A stretch of 64,000 bases of DNA from Allobosea sp. 47.2.35 (GCF_024655635.1 NZ_JANLGI010000006.1:124001-188000); one strand, 5' to 3'; numbered from the stretch's first letter, positions 17,671-26,739 are shown. A program made the numbers and translations. Notes: generated from the letters alone by a model not told the origin.

Positions 17671-17782
17671 TGGGACAGCCGGCCTGAATCGATTGATCTC
17701 GACGCATTTACGACGCAATGCTTGAGCAAGGCGGCAAGAACGTAAGCTGGCGGCGTATCAGCCGGCGCAAGATGGATCTGTC

Positions 17783-18112
17783 ATGGAAGCGCGTTCGGCC
17801 AAGTTCAGGATCGGGCAGGTGGTCAAGCACCGCATCTACCCGTTCCGCGGCGTGATCTTCGACGTCGACCCGGTCTTCTCGAACACCGAGGAGTGGTGGA
17901 TGGCGATTCCGGAGGCCATGCGCCCGTCGAAGGATCAGCCCTTCTACCATCTCTTCGCCGAGAACGAGGAGGCGGAATACGTCGCCTATGTCTCCGAGCA
18001 GAATCTCGTCGACGACGATTCCGGCGAGCCCGTGCGCCATCCCCGCGCCAAGGAGTTCTTCCGGCGCGACCGCAAGGGCCGCTACAAGCTGGATCGCGCC
18101 GATCTGAATTGA
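17783..18112 (+). CDS. hspQ: Heat shock protein HspQ (hemimethylated-DNA-binding YccV family)
   Basis: The 109-residue protein has the complete HspQ fold sequence. It starts with KFRIGQVVKHRIYPFRGVIF, continues with DVDPVFSNTEEWW and the conserved QPFYHLFAENEEAEYVAYVS, and ends in a basic tail. In enterobacteria HspQ binds hemimethylated DNA and acts as a specificity factor for Lon protease. The gene is monocistronic and ends in a strong bidirectional terminator. No convincing heat-shock promoter was found upstream. Confidence 0.92.
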   Translation: MEARSAKFRIGQVVKHRIYPFRGVIFDVDPVFSNTEEWWMAIPEAMRPSKDQPFYHLFAENEEAEYVAYVSEQNLVDDDSGEPVRHPRAKEFFRRDRKGRYKLDRADLN

Positions 18113-18176
18113 ATCTCGCCGGACGGCCGCCGTCTCTCCGCGAGGAGCCCATCGTCGGCATCAGGCATGCTCAAAG

Positions 18177-18209
18177 AAAAAGGCCGGCCCCGCGAGGGAC
18201 CGGCCTTTT
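18177..18209. terminator. Bidirectional intrinsic terminator between hspQ and IalB-like gene
   Basis: A 12-bp stem, AAAAGGCCGGTC-type (left arm AAAAGGCCGGCCC, right arm GGGACCGGCCTTTT, one mismatch), has a short CGCGA loop. T-rich DNA follows in both directions (CCTTTTCTG on plus, CCTTTTTCTTTG on minus). It serves both convergent genes. Confidence 0.88.
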
Positions 18210-18234
18210 CTGTTTCAGGCGATCGCGCCGTCGA

Positions 18235-19017
18235 TCAGGGCTTCGGCGGGGTCGCGGGCGCGGCGCCGGGAGCCGGGGCAGCAGCACCCGGAGCGGCAGC
18301 GCCGCCGGCGCCGAGACGCTGGCGCAGCTCTTCCTGGCGCTTGGCCAGTTCGTCCTGCAGCTGCTTCTGCTGGTCCTCGAGCACCTTCGGGTCGATCGCG
18401 GCGCCGTCGAAGCCCTTGGCGAAATCGGCCAGCGGGATGGTGAAGGTCAGTTCGCGGGCGCCCTGGTTCTGGACGCTGACATTCAGGTTGGTGCCCTTCT
18501 TCATCGCGTTGATGAAGTCGTCCTTGACCTGCGACTCGGCGAAGCAGCCGTTCGGGAAGCAGATGGCGTAGCGGCCGCCGGTGGGCTGGGCATTGTCGAC
18601 GCCGAAACGGATGCCGGGCTGCAGCAGCAGGCCGAGCGGCATCAGGAAGCGCACGATCTTGTTCGGGTCGCCCTTCACGTCATAGATCGCGACGGCCAGC
18701 ACCGGCTGGCCCTGATCCGAGACGAAGTCGCGGGTGGTGTAGCAGATTTCCTTGTTGGCGGCCTGGTCCTTGCCGCAGACCTTGGTCCAGCTCGTCTGCG
18801 AGGGCTCGGGCTTGACCTGGACGACCTGCGGGCCGGTGGCTGCACCGCCGGGCTGGGCCGGAGCGGCAGGCTGGGCCGGCGCCGGGGCGGCCGGGCGGGT
18901 CGGCGTCGCCGGGCGCTGCGCCGGAGCCTGAGCGAAGCCCGCGACGGGCGCAAAGCCGATGGCCGTGCTGAGCACGAGGCCGAGCGCACGAGATGACAGG
19001 CGATACGAAGCGGACAT
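18235..19017 (-). CDS. Invasion-associated locus B (IalB) family protein
   Basis: The 260-residue secreted protein has a signal peptide (cleavage near GFAQA), a Pro/Ala-rich linker (about residues 30-60) and an IalB domain (about 70-200). The domain cysteines appear in TKVCGKD, EICYTT, YAICFPNGCF. A Gln/Glu/Lys-rich coiled-coil-like tail and Ala/Pro/Gly terminus follow. IalB proteins are widespread envelope proteins of Hyphomicrobiales; the name comes from Bartonella erythrocyte invasion and does not imply pathogenicity. The long low-complexity linkers suggest an extended periplasmic or surface form. It is a single-gene unit. Confidence 0.85.
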   Translation of the reverse strand: MSASYRLSSRALGLVLSTAIGFAPVAGFAQAPAQRPATPTRPAAPAPAQPAAPAQPGGAATGPQVVQVKPEPSQTSWTKVCGKDQAANKEICYTTRDFVSDQGQPVLAVAIYDVKGDPNKIVRFLMPLGLLLQPGIRFGVDNAQPTGGRYAICFPNGCFAESQVKDDFINAMKKGTNLNVSVQNQGARELTFTIPLADFAKGFDGAAIDPKVLEDQQKQLQDELAKRQEELRQRLGAGGAAAPGAAAPAPGAAPATPPKP

Positions 19018-19257
19018 TCTTGTCTTTCCTTACCAAGCGAATTCGGGATCACGACTTCGCAAGCCGCGCGCGTCACCGCTGATGGCCCAATCGCATGGGG
19101 CGCAGGCCATCGCAAGCCGTGCACATCAAGGCTGATTGAGGCGTTTGAATGACACCCTGCCCCGCCTTTAGCGAGTTCGCTCCGAGGTTTCCAGCCCGAA
19201 TAGCTGCGTGACCCTGCTGCTCCCATGCTATTCTTGTCGAGGGAATCAGGTCGTCCG

Positions 19258-21108
19258 ATGGAATTTCTTCGATTGCCCCAGGCGATGAGCCGCCGCGGGG
19301 TCAACCTTCTGCTGGCTTTGGCCCCGTTCGCCGTCATGGCGCGCGGCCGTAAGGCGCTGGCCGATTCGGCCCCGTTGCGGCACGCCATCGCGATGCATGG
19401 CCAGCCGGCGCTCCCGCCCGGCTTCGCGCATCTGCCCTATGCCGACCCCAAGGCACCCCGGGGCGGGCGCATCATCATGGGCATCCAGGGCACCTTCGAC
19501 AGCCTCAATCCGCTCGTCGTGCTCGGCGTCGCGCCCGACGCCGTGCCGAAATATGTCCAGCAGAGCCTGCTCTTCCGCTCGGCCGACGAGCCCTTCACGG
19601 CCTATGGCCTGCTCGCCTCCGGCGTTTCGCTCGATGCCGACCGCAAGCAGCTCGCCTTCGAGATCGACGAACGCGCGCGATTCTCGGACGGCAGGCCGGT
19701 CACCGCCGAGGACGTGATCTTCACCTTCGAGATGCTGAAGGCGAAGGGCAAGCCGTTCCATCGCTCCAGCCTTGGCAGGGTGACCAAGGTGGCGGCGCCC
19801 TCGCCCCGGCGCGTCGAGTTCGAGCTCGGCGATGGCTCCAACCGCGAGTTGCCGCTGGTGATCGGCGCGATGCCGATCTTCGCGAAGCATGCGACCAATG
19901 CCGAAACCTTCGGCGAAACCAGCTTCAAGCCGGCGCTCGGCTCCGGCCCCTATGCCGTCGAGGAGGTCCGCCCCGGCGAATCGCTGGTGCTGCGGCGGCG
20001 CAAGGATTTCTGGGCCGAGGACCATCCGCTCACGCGCGGGCTCTATAATGCCGACGAGATTCGCTACGATTTCTACCGGGATTCGAACGCGCTGTTCGAG
20101 GCGTTCAAGGCCGGGCTCTACGATGTCCGCATCGAAGGTGATCCGACGCGCTGGATGACCGGCTACGACGTGCCGGCCGTGCATGACGGGCGCATCCGGC
20201 AGGAAACCCTGCATTTCGACACGCCCAAGGGCATGACCGGCCTCGTCTTCAACACGCGCCGACCGATCTTCGCCGATATCCGGGCGCGCGAGGCGCTGGG
20301 GCTCCTGTTCGATTTCGAATGGGTCAACCGCAACCTGTTCCATGGCGTCTATCGCCGGGCCGGCAGCTTCTTCTCCGATTCGGAACTCTCGGCGCTCGGC
20401 GTTCCCGCCGATGGCCGGGAGAAGGCCTTGCTCGCCGGCTTCCCGGGCGCCGTGCGCGAGGACATCCTCGCCGGCAGCTGGCGGCCCTCGGAGACCGACG
20501 GCTCCGGCCGCGACCGCGAGCAGGCGCGCAAGGCGCTCGATCTGCTCAAGGCTGCGGGCTACGCGGTCCAGAACGGCGTGCTGCGCAACGCCAAGGGCGA
20601 GCCCTTCGCCTTCGAGATCACCGTCACCAGCCGGCCGCAGGAGCGGCTCGCGCTGAACTATGCCCAGTCTCTGGCCCGGCTTGGCATCACTGTCTCGGTG
20701 CGCCTGATCGACGACGTGCAATACTGGCGGCGCCTGTCGACCTTCGATTTCGACATGATCCAGTGGACCTGGCCGGCCTCGGCCTCGCCCGGCAACGAGC
20801 AGATCGGACGCTGGGGCTCGGCCAATGCCGCCCGCAACGGCTCGCTGAACTATGCCGGCGTGAGATCGCCTGCCGTGGACGCCGTCCTGCAGGCCCTGCT
20901 TGGTGCCCGCGAGCGCGAGGATTTCGTCGCGGCGGTGCGCGCGCTCGACCGCTTGCTGATTTCCGGCTTCTACGTCGTGCCGCTCTATTACCTGCCCGAC
21001 ACCTGGATCGCCTTCGCGCGCGGCGTCGCGCTGGCCGGGCGGCAGCCGGCCTATTTCCTCTCCAACGAGCTGCTGGCCCGCCTCCCGGCGGCAGCCCCGG
21101 CAAACTAG
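19258..21108 (+). CDS. Peptide/nickel-type ABC substrate-binding protein, YejA-like
   Basis: The 616-residue family-5 extracellular solute-binding protein has an N-terminal signal with a double-Arg start (MSRRGVNLLLALAPFAVMA). The mature N-terminus contains HGQPALPPGFAHLPYADPKA, typical of the YejA/microcin C-oligopeptide subgroup. GSGPYAVEEVRPGESLVLRR and FDFDMIQWTWPASASPGNEQ are family landmarks. It would bind peptides in the periplasm for an ABC permease, but no permease or ATPase gene is nearby. I chose ATG 19258 over 19225 since it gives a shorter signal with an AGG site 7 bases upstream. The next gene begins 3 bases after its stop. Confidence 0.87.
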   Translation: MEFLRLPQAMSRRGVNLLLALAPFAVMARGRKALADSAPLRHAIAMHGQPALPPGFAHLPYADPKAPRGGRIIMGIQGTFDSLNPLVVLGVAPDAVPKYVQQSLLFRSADEPFTAYGLLASGVSLDADRKQLAFEIDERARFSDGRPVTAEDVIFTFEMLKAKGKPFHRSSLGRVTKVAAPSPRRVEFELGDGSNRELPLVIGAMPIFAKHATNAETFGETSFKPALGSGPYAVEEVRPGESLVLRRRKDFWAEDHPLTRGLYNADEIRYDFYRDSNALFEAFKAGLYDVRIEGDPTRWMTGYDVPAVHDGRIRQETLHFDTPKGMTGLVFNTRRPIFADIRAREALGLLFDFEWVNRNLFHGVYRRAGSFFSDSELSALGVPADGREKALLAGFPGAVREDILAGSWRPSETDGSGRDREQARKALDLLKAAGYAVQNGVLRNAKGEPFAFEITVTSRPQERLALNYAQSLARLGITVSVRLIDDVQYWRRLSTFDFDMIQWTWPASASPGNEQIGRWGSANAARNGSLNYAGVRSPAVDAVLQALLGAREREDFVAAVRALDRLLISGFYVVPLYYLPDTWIAFARGVALAGRQPAYFLSNELLARLPAAAPAN

Positions 21109-21111
21109 GAC

Positions 21112-22152
21112 ATGTCGATGCGGGCGGAACAGGACGAAGCCTCAGCCTTGCTCGACGGTCTCGATCTCGACACCCTGCTCGCAGCCCTGACCCGCAATCG
21201 CGGCTATGACGCGGCCCTGCGCGATCCGCCCGGCCGGCGCGGCTGGAGCGACGTCACGCCGGGTTCGGTCAATTTCCTCGATCTCGACGAGCGCATCGAC
21301 CGGCTGGCGCGCCTCCTCGCCATCAACAAGGGCACGCCGGGCGCGAGCGTCGCGATCCTGGCCCCGCTCGGGCCGGAGGCGATCGTCTCGATCCTGGCGA
21401 GCCTGCGCGCGGGCCTGTCGCCCCTCATGCTGCCGCTGCACGGCAACGAGTTCGAACTGCTCCGGCTGATCGAGGCTTCCGGCGCGGTGATGGCGCTCGG
21501 CGTCAGCCGGGTCGGGCCGCTGCGGCCGCTCCTGATGCTGCGCAACCTCGCGATGCGCGCCTTCGGCACCCGCTTCGTCGGCGGCTTCGGCCCGGATGTG
21601 CCGGATGGCGTCGCCCCGCTCGACACGCTGATGGCCAACCCGACGCTGCATCCCCTGCCCCAGCTCATCGAGAGACCGGTGCTGCAGATCGCCGACGGCG
21701 TGTCGCTGCAGGGGCCAATCGCGCTGCCGGAGCGGGAATTGCTCGGCAAGGCGCTCGAGATCTCGCGGGCGCTGAAGCCAACGATTTCCTCGCGCATCGT
21801 GACGACGCTGGTCGGCGGCGACCTCGCCGCGCTGGCGAGCGGGCCGGGCGTGGCGATGCTGAGCGGGCTCGAACTTCTGCCGCTCGGCCTGTTCAGCCTC
21901 GGTGATCTCCAGGCCTGCCTCGAAGGCGGGCGCAGTGTCCATCTGGTGCTGCCGGGTGCCATGGAGCCGGCCCTGGCGCATTCGCGATTGGCCGGGCATC
22001 CGGCGCTGGCCAGCCTCGTCTTCGTGCACCGCGAGAGCGATGCCCGCGGCCTCCCGGCGGTCGATCGGCCGGATGTCGCGATCGTCGATATCGAGGCCCA
22101 TTCGGCCGGCGACATCACCGTCGGCAAGCGGCAGGGGCCTTCGGTCGCCTGA
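21112..22152 (+). CDS. Degenerate ANL-superfamily (AMP-forming ligase-like) protein without catalytic motifs
   Basis: The 346-residue protein resembles the N-terminal part of acyl-CoA synthetases over about residues 40-135: DLDERIDRLARLLAINKG, GASVAILAPLGPEAIVSILA and LRAGLSPLMLPLHGNEFELL. It lacks the ATP-binding P-loop (SGSTGxPK type), the A5 and A7 motifs and the C-terminal swivel domain. It is well short of the 500-plus residues of active enzymes. No frameshift debris is seen, so it looks like an intact, specialised non-catalytic derivative rather than a fresh pseudogene. It follows the YejA-like gene by 3 bases. Function unknown. Confidence 0.6.
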   Translation: MSMRAEQDEASALLDGLDLDTLLAALTRNRGYDAALRDPPGRRGWSDVTPGSVNFLDLDERIDRLARLLAINKGTPGASVAILAPLGPEAIVSILASLRAGLSPLMLPLHGNEFELLRLIEASGAVMALGVSRVGPLRPLLMLRNLAMRAFGTRFVGGFGPDVPDGVAPLDTLMANPTLHPLPQLIERPVLQIADGVSLQGPIALPERELLGKALEISRALKPTISSRIVTTLVGGDLAALASGPGVAMLSGLELLPLGLFSLGDLQACLEGGRSVHLVLPGAMEPALAHSRLAGHPALASLVFVHRESDARGLPAVDRPDVAIVDIEAHSAGDITVGKRQGPSVA

Positions 22153-22187
22153 TCGCGTCCGCGCAGAAGAACGCGACGTCGAACGCC

Positions 22188-22850
22188 TCATTCGCCCCGC
22201 GATGAGGAAGCGCCGCCGAGCACCCCAGCGCGCAAGAGCAGGTAGAGCACCGCCGCGTTGAGCAGGTGCCAGAGCCAGTGCGTGCCGAGCGGAAGGCTGC
22301 CGCAAAGCGCGCCGTCGACACTGCGCATCGTCAGGGAAACAGCAAAGGTGCCTGCAGCAAGCGCCAGTAGCCGGCTTGGATCGCGCCGAGCAGGGGCACG
22401 CGCTAGAGCGAGCGCTACGCCGACCAGCCCGAGCAGGAAGGCTGCATAACCTGCGGAGCCCGCCATCCCGGTCGGCAGCACCGCACGCCCGAGCGCGGAC
22501 AGGCCCAGCGCCAGAACAAAGAAGGCGAGTGTTCCGGCCGCGGTGATCGCCCCGGACAATCCGAGAAAGCGCCTTAGTGCGAAGGCGAAATAGCCGAAGG
22601 CAAAGAGCTGGATCGGCATGACATCGGCCAGCAGCGTCCAGCGATTCGGGATGGTGTGGAACAGGAAGGAGCCGATGCCGATGGCGAAGACCAGCCCGAT
22701 CAGGACGAGCGTGACCACATCGCGTCCGCCGTGCCGGCGCCACAGCCAGAATCCGGCCAGCGCCGCGATGAGGAAGGCGGCATTGGTCACCGCGTTCAGA
22801 GGCTCGGCCCAGAAGCTGCCATCGATCCGCTCGCAATAGCCGAACTGCAT
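22188..22850 (-). CDS. Ceramidase-family (CREST) integral membrane hydrolase
   Basis: This 220-residue protein has about seven hydrophobic segments. The CREST superfamily signatures are visible: CER near the N-terminus (residues 6-8), a GIGSFLFHTIPN motif with Ser and His, an Asp in LLADVMPIQL, and a C-terminal HWLWHLLNAAVLYLL with paired histidines. In alkaline ceramidases these residues hold a zinc ion and hydrolyse amide-linked lipids. The bacterial substrate is unknown (sphingolipid, ornithine lipid or another amide). It is monocistronic and convergent with the ANL-like gene. Confidence 0.8.
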   Translation of the reverse strand: MQFGYCERIDGSFWAEPLNAVTNAAFLIAALAGFWLWRRHGGRDVVTLVLIGLVFAIGIGSFLFHTIPNRWTLLADVMPIQLFAFGYFAFALRRFLGLSGAITAAGTLAFFVLALGLSALGRAVLPTGMAGSAGYAAFLLGLVGVALALARAPARRDPSRLLALAAGTFAVSLTMRSVDGALCGSLPLGTHWLWHLLNAAVLYLLLRAGVLGGASSSRGE

Positions 22851-22976
22851 CGCCCCGCCCGTCAGTCTCTCATGCCAGCGAAGCCGCCCGTTGCGACGAC
22901 TTCATGTCATCGTCCGCGTGTTGCCTTCCCCGGCCCTCTCCGCAAAGCTCGCGACTCGCTAGCAGGAGATATCCCG

Positions 22977-23258
22977 ATGCGCAGCCTTTGCTTCCCGCTT
23001 CTCGCAATCGCCCTGCTTGCAGGCGGAATGGCGAGCCCGGCATCCGCCAACCCTCAAGCCTGTGCCGATCTGTGGACCGCGCGCAACGAGATCTACAAGG
23101 CGCAGGGCTATTGCTTCCGCACCAAGCGCGCGATCGCGGCCTTCGGCAATGCCGGCTGCCAGTACGACAATGTCGAGGACCTGCCGCTCTCGGCCAATGA
23201 CCACCGGGCGATCGCCGACATCCTCCGGCAGGAGCGCGCCTTGCGCTGCCCGCGCTGA
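22977..23258 (+). CDS. Small secreted YARHG-domain protein
   Basis: The 93-residue precursor has a signal peptide (MRSLCFPLLAIALLAGG, cleavage after ASA) and a mature domain CADLWTARNEIYKAQGYCF, a divergent form of the YARHG module found in exported bacterial proteins. Four cysteines remain in the mature part (ACAD, GYCF, GCQY, LRCPR), consistent with periplasmic disulfides. ATG 22977 follows an AGGAG site by 7 bases. Function unknown. Confidence 0.72.
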   Translation: MRSLCFPLLAIALLAGGMASPASANPQACADLWTARNEIYKAQGYCFRTKRAIAAFGNAGCQYDNVEDLPLSANDHRAIADILRQERALRCPR

Positions 23259-23371
23259 CACCGGATTGCCTGTGGAAGGCAGGGCTGCCCTGCGCCCAGC
23301 GAAGGGGCGGCCGTGCTAGAAGCGCCGGCCGCAAGTCCGCGCCCGATCCAACCCGACGATTCATCGCCCGC

Positions 23372-24883
23372 ATGACCACCGCCATCGAGATGGGAACGAC
23401 AAGGACCGGCGAGCCCGGTCTGATCGATCTCGCCGAATTGCTGGCGACGCGCCTGCTGGTGCAGGGCAATTCCGGCTCGGGCAAGTCGCATCTGCTGCGC
23501 CGCCTGCTGGAGCAGAGCGCGCCTCTGGTGCAGCAGGCGATCATCGATCCCGAAGGCGATTTCGTATCGCTCGCCGACCAGTTCGGCCATGTCGTGGTCG
23601 ATGCCGAATGCGGCGAGGCCGAATTGCAGCGCGTCGCCCTGCGGGTGCGCCAGCACCGCGTCTCGGTCGTGTTGAACCTCGAAAACCTCGAAGCCGACGA
23701 GCAATTGCGCGCCACCGCTGCCTTCCTCGGCGGGCTCTTCGATGTCGACCGCTCGCTCTGGTTCCCGATGCTGATCGTGGTCGACGAGGCCCAGCTCTTC
23801 GCGCCGGTGATGGCGGGCGAAGCCTCCGACGAAGCGCGCCGGCTTTCCTTGGGCGCCATGACCAACCTGATGTGCCGCGGCCGCAAGCGTGGGCTCGCTG
23901 GCGTCATCGCGACGCAGCGCCTCGCCAAGCTCGCCAAGAACGTCGCGGCGGAAGCCTCGAACTTCCTGATGGGCCGCACCTTCCTCGATATCGACATGCA
24001 GCGCGCCGCCGACCTGCTCGGCATGGACCGCCGGCAGGCCGAGATGTTCCGCGATCTGGAGCGCGGCCAGTTCGTCGCACTTGGCCCCGCCTTGTCGAAG
24101 CGCCCGCTCCCGATTCGGATCGGCACGGTCTCCTCGGTCGATCGCGGCAGCGCGCCGGGATTGATGCCGCTCCCCGAGCAAGCGCCGGAAGATGCCGGCA
24201 AGCTGATCTTCACGCGCGGCGAGGACGAGCCGCTGCCGATGGCGCGGCCTGCCCGCCCGGCACCGCGCCCACGGCCCGACCCAACCGAGGTGCTGCGCCG
24301 GATCGAGAACTATCGCCCCGCCCCGCAGCCGGAGCCGGAACCCGAGATCGAGCTGGAGCCGGCCGAGCGCGAGGCGATCATGGTCGAGATCCTGCGCGAG
24401 TTGATGGGCGATCCCGAAGCGCGCTCGCGACAGGTCGCCGTGCTCTATCAGGATTTCACCGTGCGCTGCCGGATGCGCCGACTCGGCCGCACGCATCTGA
24501 GCCTCGAGGAGTTCCGCCGCCGGCTCGCGGTCGCGCGCGCCGGGGTCAGCGACAGCATCGCGACGAGCGAGGGCTGGCAAACGGCGGTGGCAGCCTCCGG
24601 CACGCTGCCGGAAGACCTGCAGGGGCTCTTTCTCTACATCGCTCGCACCGCGATCGAGGGCCGCCCCTGCCCGAGCGATGCCGAGCTCGCGGAGGTCTAT
24701 GGCAGCGCTTCGCCGAGCCGCGCGCGACGCGTGCTCAGCTATATCGAGGAGCGCGGGCTGATCGTCTGTCATGTCGACTTCCGCGGCCAGCGCACGCTTG
24801 CCCTGCCCGCGCTCGGCGTCGAGACCGCGCCGGGGCTGGCGCAGCCGCGCACGGCCGGCATGCCGCGCAGCGCGCGAGGCTAG
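23372..24883 (+). CDS. HerA-like/DUF87 P-loop ATPase
   Basis: The 503-residue protein starts with an ATPase core: Walker A in LVQGNSGSGKSHLLRRLLEQ (about residues 29-48), Walker B LIVVDEAQLF (about 133-142) and a conserved arginine-rich segment MCRGRKRGLAGVIATQRLAK. This is the HerA/DUF87 translocase type. A Pro-rich linker (about residues 285-330) leads to a C-terminal region with winged-helix-like character (LAEVYGSASPSRARRVLSYI). HerA partners such as NurA nuclease or SIR2 are not adjacent, so it is an orphan. Translocation of DNA or remodelling of a protein partner are both possible. Confidence 0.75.
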   Translation: MTTAIEMGTTRTGEPGLIDLAELLATRLLVQGNSGSGKSHLLRRLLEQSAPLVQQAIIDPEGDFVSLADQFGHVVVDAECGEAELQRVALRVRQHRVSVVLNLENLEADEQLRATAAFLGGLFDVDRSLWFPMLIVVDEAQLFAPVMAGEASDEARRLSLGAMTNLMCRGRKRGLAGVIATQRLAKLAKNVAAEASNFLMGRTFLDIDMQRAADLLGMDRRQAEMFRDLERGQFVALGPALSKRPLPIRIGTVSSVDRGSAPGLMPLPEQAPEDAGKLIFTRGEDEPLPMARPARPAPRPRPDPTEVLRRIENYRPAPQPEPEPEIELEPAEREAIMVEILRELMGDPEARSRQVAVLYQDFTVRCRMRRLGRTHLSLEEFRRRLAVARAGVSDSIATSEGWQTAVAASGTLPEDLQGLFLYIARTAIEGRPCPSDAELAEVYGSASPSRARRVLSYIEERGLIVCHVDFRGQRTLALPALGVETAPGLAQPRTAGMPRSARG

Positions 24884-24994
24884 TACCGCTCCCGCGGGCT
24901 CGATGACTTGAACTCACGAATGCTGTTCCCGCTGGCGGGCTAATCACGCCGGTTCCGCATCGCCAAGTTCCGGCCTCCACTGGAGATCTGAATC

Positions 24995-26029
24995 ATGGAA
25001 TATCGGCGTTTGGGCCATTCGGGACTGATGGTCCCCGCCCTGAGCTTCGGCGCAGGAACCTTCGGCGGAACCGGGCCGCTCTTCAGCGCATGGGGCACGA
25101 CCGACGCCCGGGAAGCGCGCCGCCTGATCGATATCTGCCTCGAAGCCGGGCTGAACCTGTTCGACACCGCCGATGTCTATTCGAACGGCGCCTCCGAGGA
25201 GGTGCTCGGCGAGGCGATCAAGGGACGACGCGACAAGGTCCTGATCTCGACCAAGACGACGCTGCCGATGGGTGACGGCCCTAATGATGCCGGTTCCTCG
25301 CGCAGCCGCCTGATCAAGGCGACCGAGGATGCGCTGCAGCGTCTCGGCACCGACCATATCGACCTGCTGCAATTGCACGCCTTCGACGCCGGCACGCCGG
25401 TCGAGGAGGTGCTTTCGACGCTCGACATGCTCGTCCGCGCCGGAAAGCTGCGCCATGTCGGCGTGTCGAACTTCGCCGGCTGGGAGCTGATGAAGTCGCT
25501 CGCCGCGGCCGAGCGCCATGGCTGGCCGCGCTATGTGGCGCATCAGGTCTATTACTCGCTGGTCGGGCGCGATTACGAATGGGAGCTGATGCCGCTCGGC
25601 CTCGACCAGGGCGTCGGCGCGCTGGTCTGGAGCCCGCTCGGCTGGGGCCGCCTCACCGGCAAGATCCGGCGCGGCCAGCCGCTGCCTGCCGGCAGCCGCC
25701 TGCACGAGACTGCCGAATTCGGCCCGCCGGTCGAGGACGAGCAGCTCTACGCCATCGTCGATGTGCTCGATGCCATCGCCAGGGAGACCGGCAAGAGCGT
25801 GCCGCAGGTCGCGATCAACTGGCTGCTGCAGCGCCCGACGGTTTCCTCCGTCATCATCGGCGCCCGCAACGAGCAGCAATTGCGTGACAATCTCGGTGCT
25901 GTCGGCTGGAACCTGACGGCCGAACAGGTCGCGCGCCTCGATGCCGCGAGCGTCCGCACCGCGCCCTATCCGTATTTCCCCTATCGGCGGCAGGCCGGTT
26001 TCGCGCGGTTGAATCCGCCGGTGGTCTGA
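24995..26029 (+). CDS. Aldo/keto reductase
   Basis: The 344-residue (beta/alpha)8 NADPH-dependent reductase shows the catalytic tetrad segments: Asp and Tyr in NLFDTADVYSNG, Lys in VLISTKTTLP and His in DLLQLHAFD. The C-terminal cofactor-binding segment SSVIIGARNEQQLRDNLGAV is also present. The closest group by eye is the YajO/Tas-like AKRs acting on small aldehydes or ketones. It lies 77 bases ahead of trpG on the same strand but looks like a separate unit. Confidence 0.9.
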   Translation: MEYRRLGHSGLMVPALSFGAGTFGGTGPLFSAWGTTDAREARRLIDICLEAGLNLFDTADVYSNGASEEVLGEAIKGRRDKVLISTKTTLPMGDGPNDAGSSRSRLIKATEDALQRLGTDHIDLLQLHAFDAGTPVEEVLSTLDMLVRAGKLRHVGVSNFAGWELMKSLAAAERHGWPRYVAHQVYYSLVGRDYEWELMPLGLDQGVGALVWSPLGWGRLTGKIRRGQPLPAGSRLHETAEFGPPVEDEQLYAIVDVLDAIARETGKSVPQVAINWLLQRPTVSSVIIGARNEQQLRDNLGAVGWNLTAEQVARLDAASVRTAPYPYFPYRRQAGFARLNPPVV

Positions 26030-26106
26030 TCCGCGCAGCCCGCGCGAAACTTGACCAGCCCGCCTCAGAGCGTGCATGACCTCAACCCGCATTCACGGGT
26101 TCGGCC

Positions 26107-26724
26107 ATGCGCGTTCTGTTGATCGACAACTACGACAGCTTCACCTGGAACCTGGTCCATCTCATCGGTGGGCTGGGCGCCGAGGTCGATGTCTGGCGTA
26201 ACGACGCGCTCACCTCCGAAGAGGCCCTCGCCGGCGACCACGATGCGATCGTGCTCTCGCCCGGCCCCTGCACGCCCAACGAAGCCGGAATCTGCCTCGA
26301 CGTCATCCGCGAAGGCGCGGGCAAGAAGCCGATCTTTGGCGTCTGCCTCGGCCTGCAGGCGATGGGTCAGGCCTTCGGCGGCCAGGTCGTGCGCGCGCCC
26401 CTGCCGATGCATGGCAAGGTCTCGCCGATCCGCCACAAGGCGCGCGGCCTGTTCCGCGGCATCAACGGCCCGCTGCAGGCGACGCGCTATCACTCGCTCG
26501 TGGTCGAGCGCGCCTCCTGCCCGGATGTCTTCGACATTGAGGCGGAGAGCGATGACGGCCTGATCATGGCGCTCTCGCACCGGGAGCTGCCGGTCCACGG
26601 CGTCCAGTTCCATCCGGAGAGCATCGCCTCCGAGCATGGCGCGACGATCCTGCGGAACTTCCTCGACCTCGCGGAGCGATGGCAGAGCGAACGCGAAGCC
26701 TCCGCCCTGACCCTTTCAGCCTGA
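26107..26724 (+). CDS. trpG: Anthranilate synthase glutamine amidotransferase subunit
   Basis: The 205-residue class-I amidotransferase has nucleophile C80 in GVCLGLQAMGQAFGG and catalytic H169/E171 in VQFHPESI, with the N-terminal LLIDNYDSFTWNLVH typical of TrpG. It supplies ammonia from glutamine to TrpE for anthranilate synthesis, and may also serve PabB. It is a stand-alone subunit, and no trpE lies in the window, so the partner is encoded elsewhere. It is the first gene of a trpG-trpD-trpC-moaC-moeA run. Confidence 0.95.
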   Translation: MRVLLIDNYDSFTWNLVHLIGGLGAEVDVWRNDALTSEEALAGDHDAIVLSPGPCTPNEAGICLDVIREGAGKKPIFGVCLGLQAMGQAFGGQVVRAPLPMHGKVSPIRHKARGLFRGINGPLQATRYHSLVVERASCPDVFDIEAESDDGLIMALSHRELPVHGVQFHPESIASEHGATILRNFLDLAERWQSEREASALTLSA

Positions 26725-26739
26725 TTCCGCAGAGCTCCC

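Noticed and set aside
17700..17782. Heat-shock sigma factor promoter before hspQ
   Set aside because: A CTTGAG-like -35 is present, but no matching -10 at the right distance.
22870..24772. Long minus-strand frames opposite the HerA-like gene
   Set aside because: The plus strand has Walker A and B motifs and signal-peptide genes; the antisense products are compositional artefacts.
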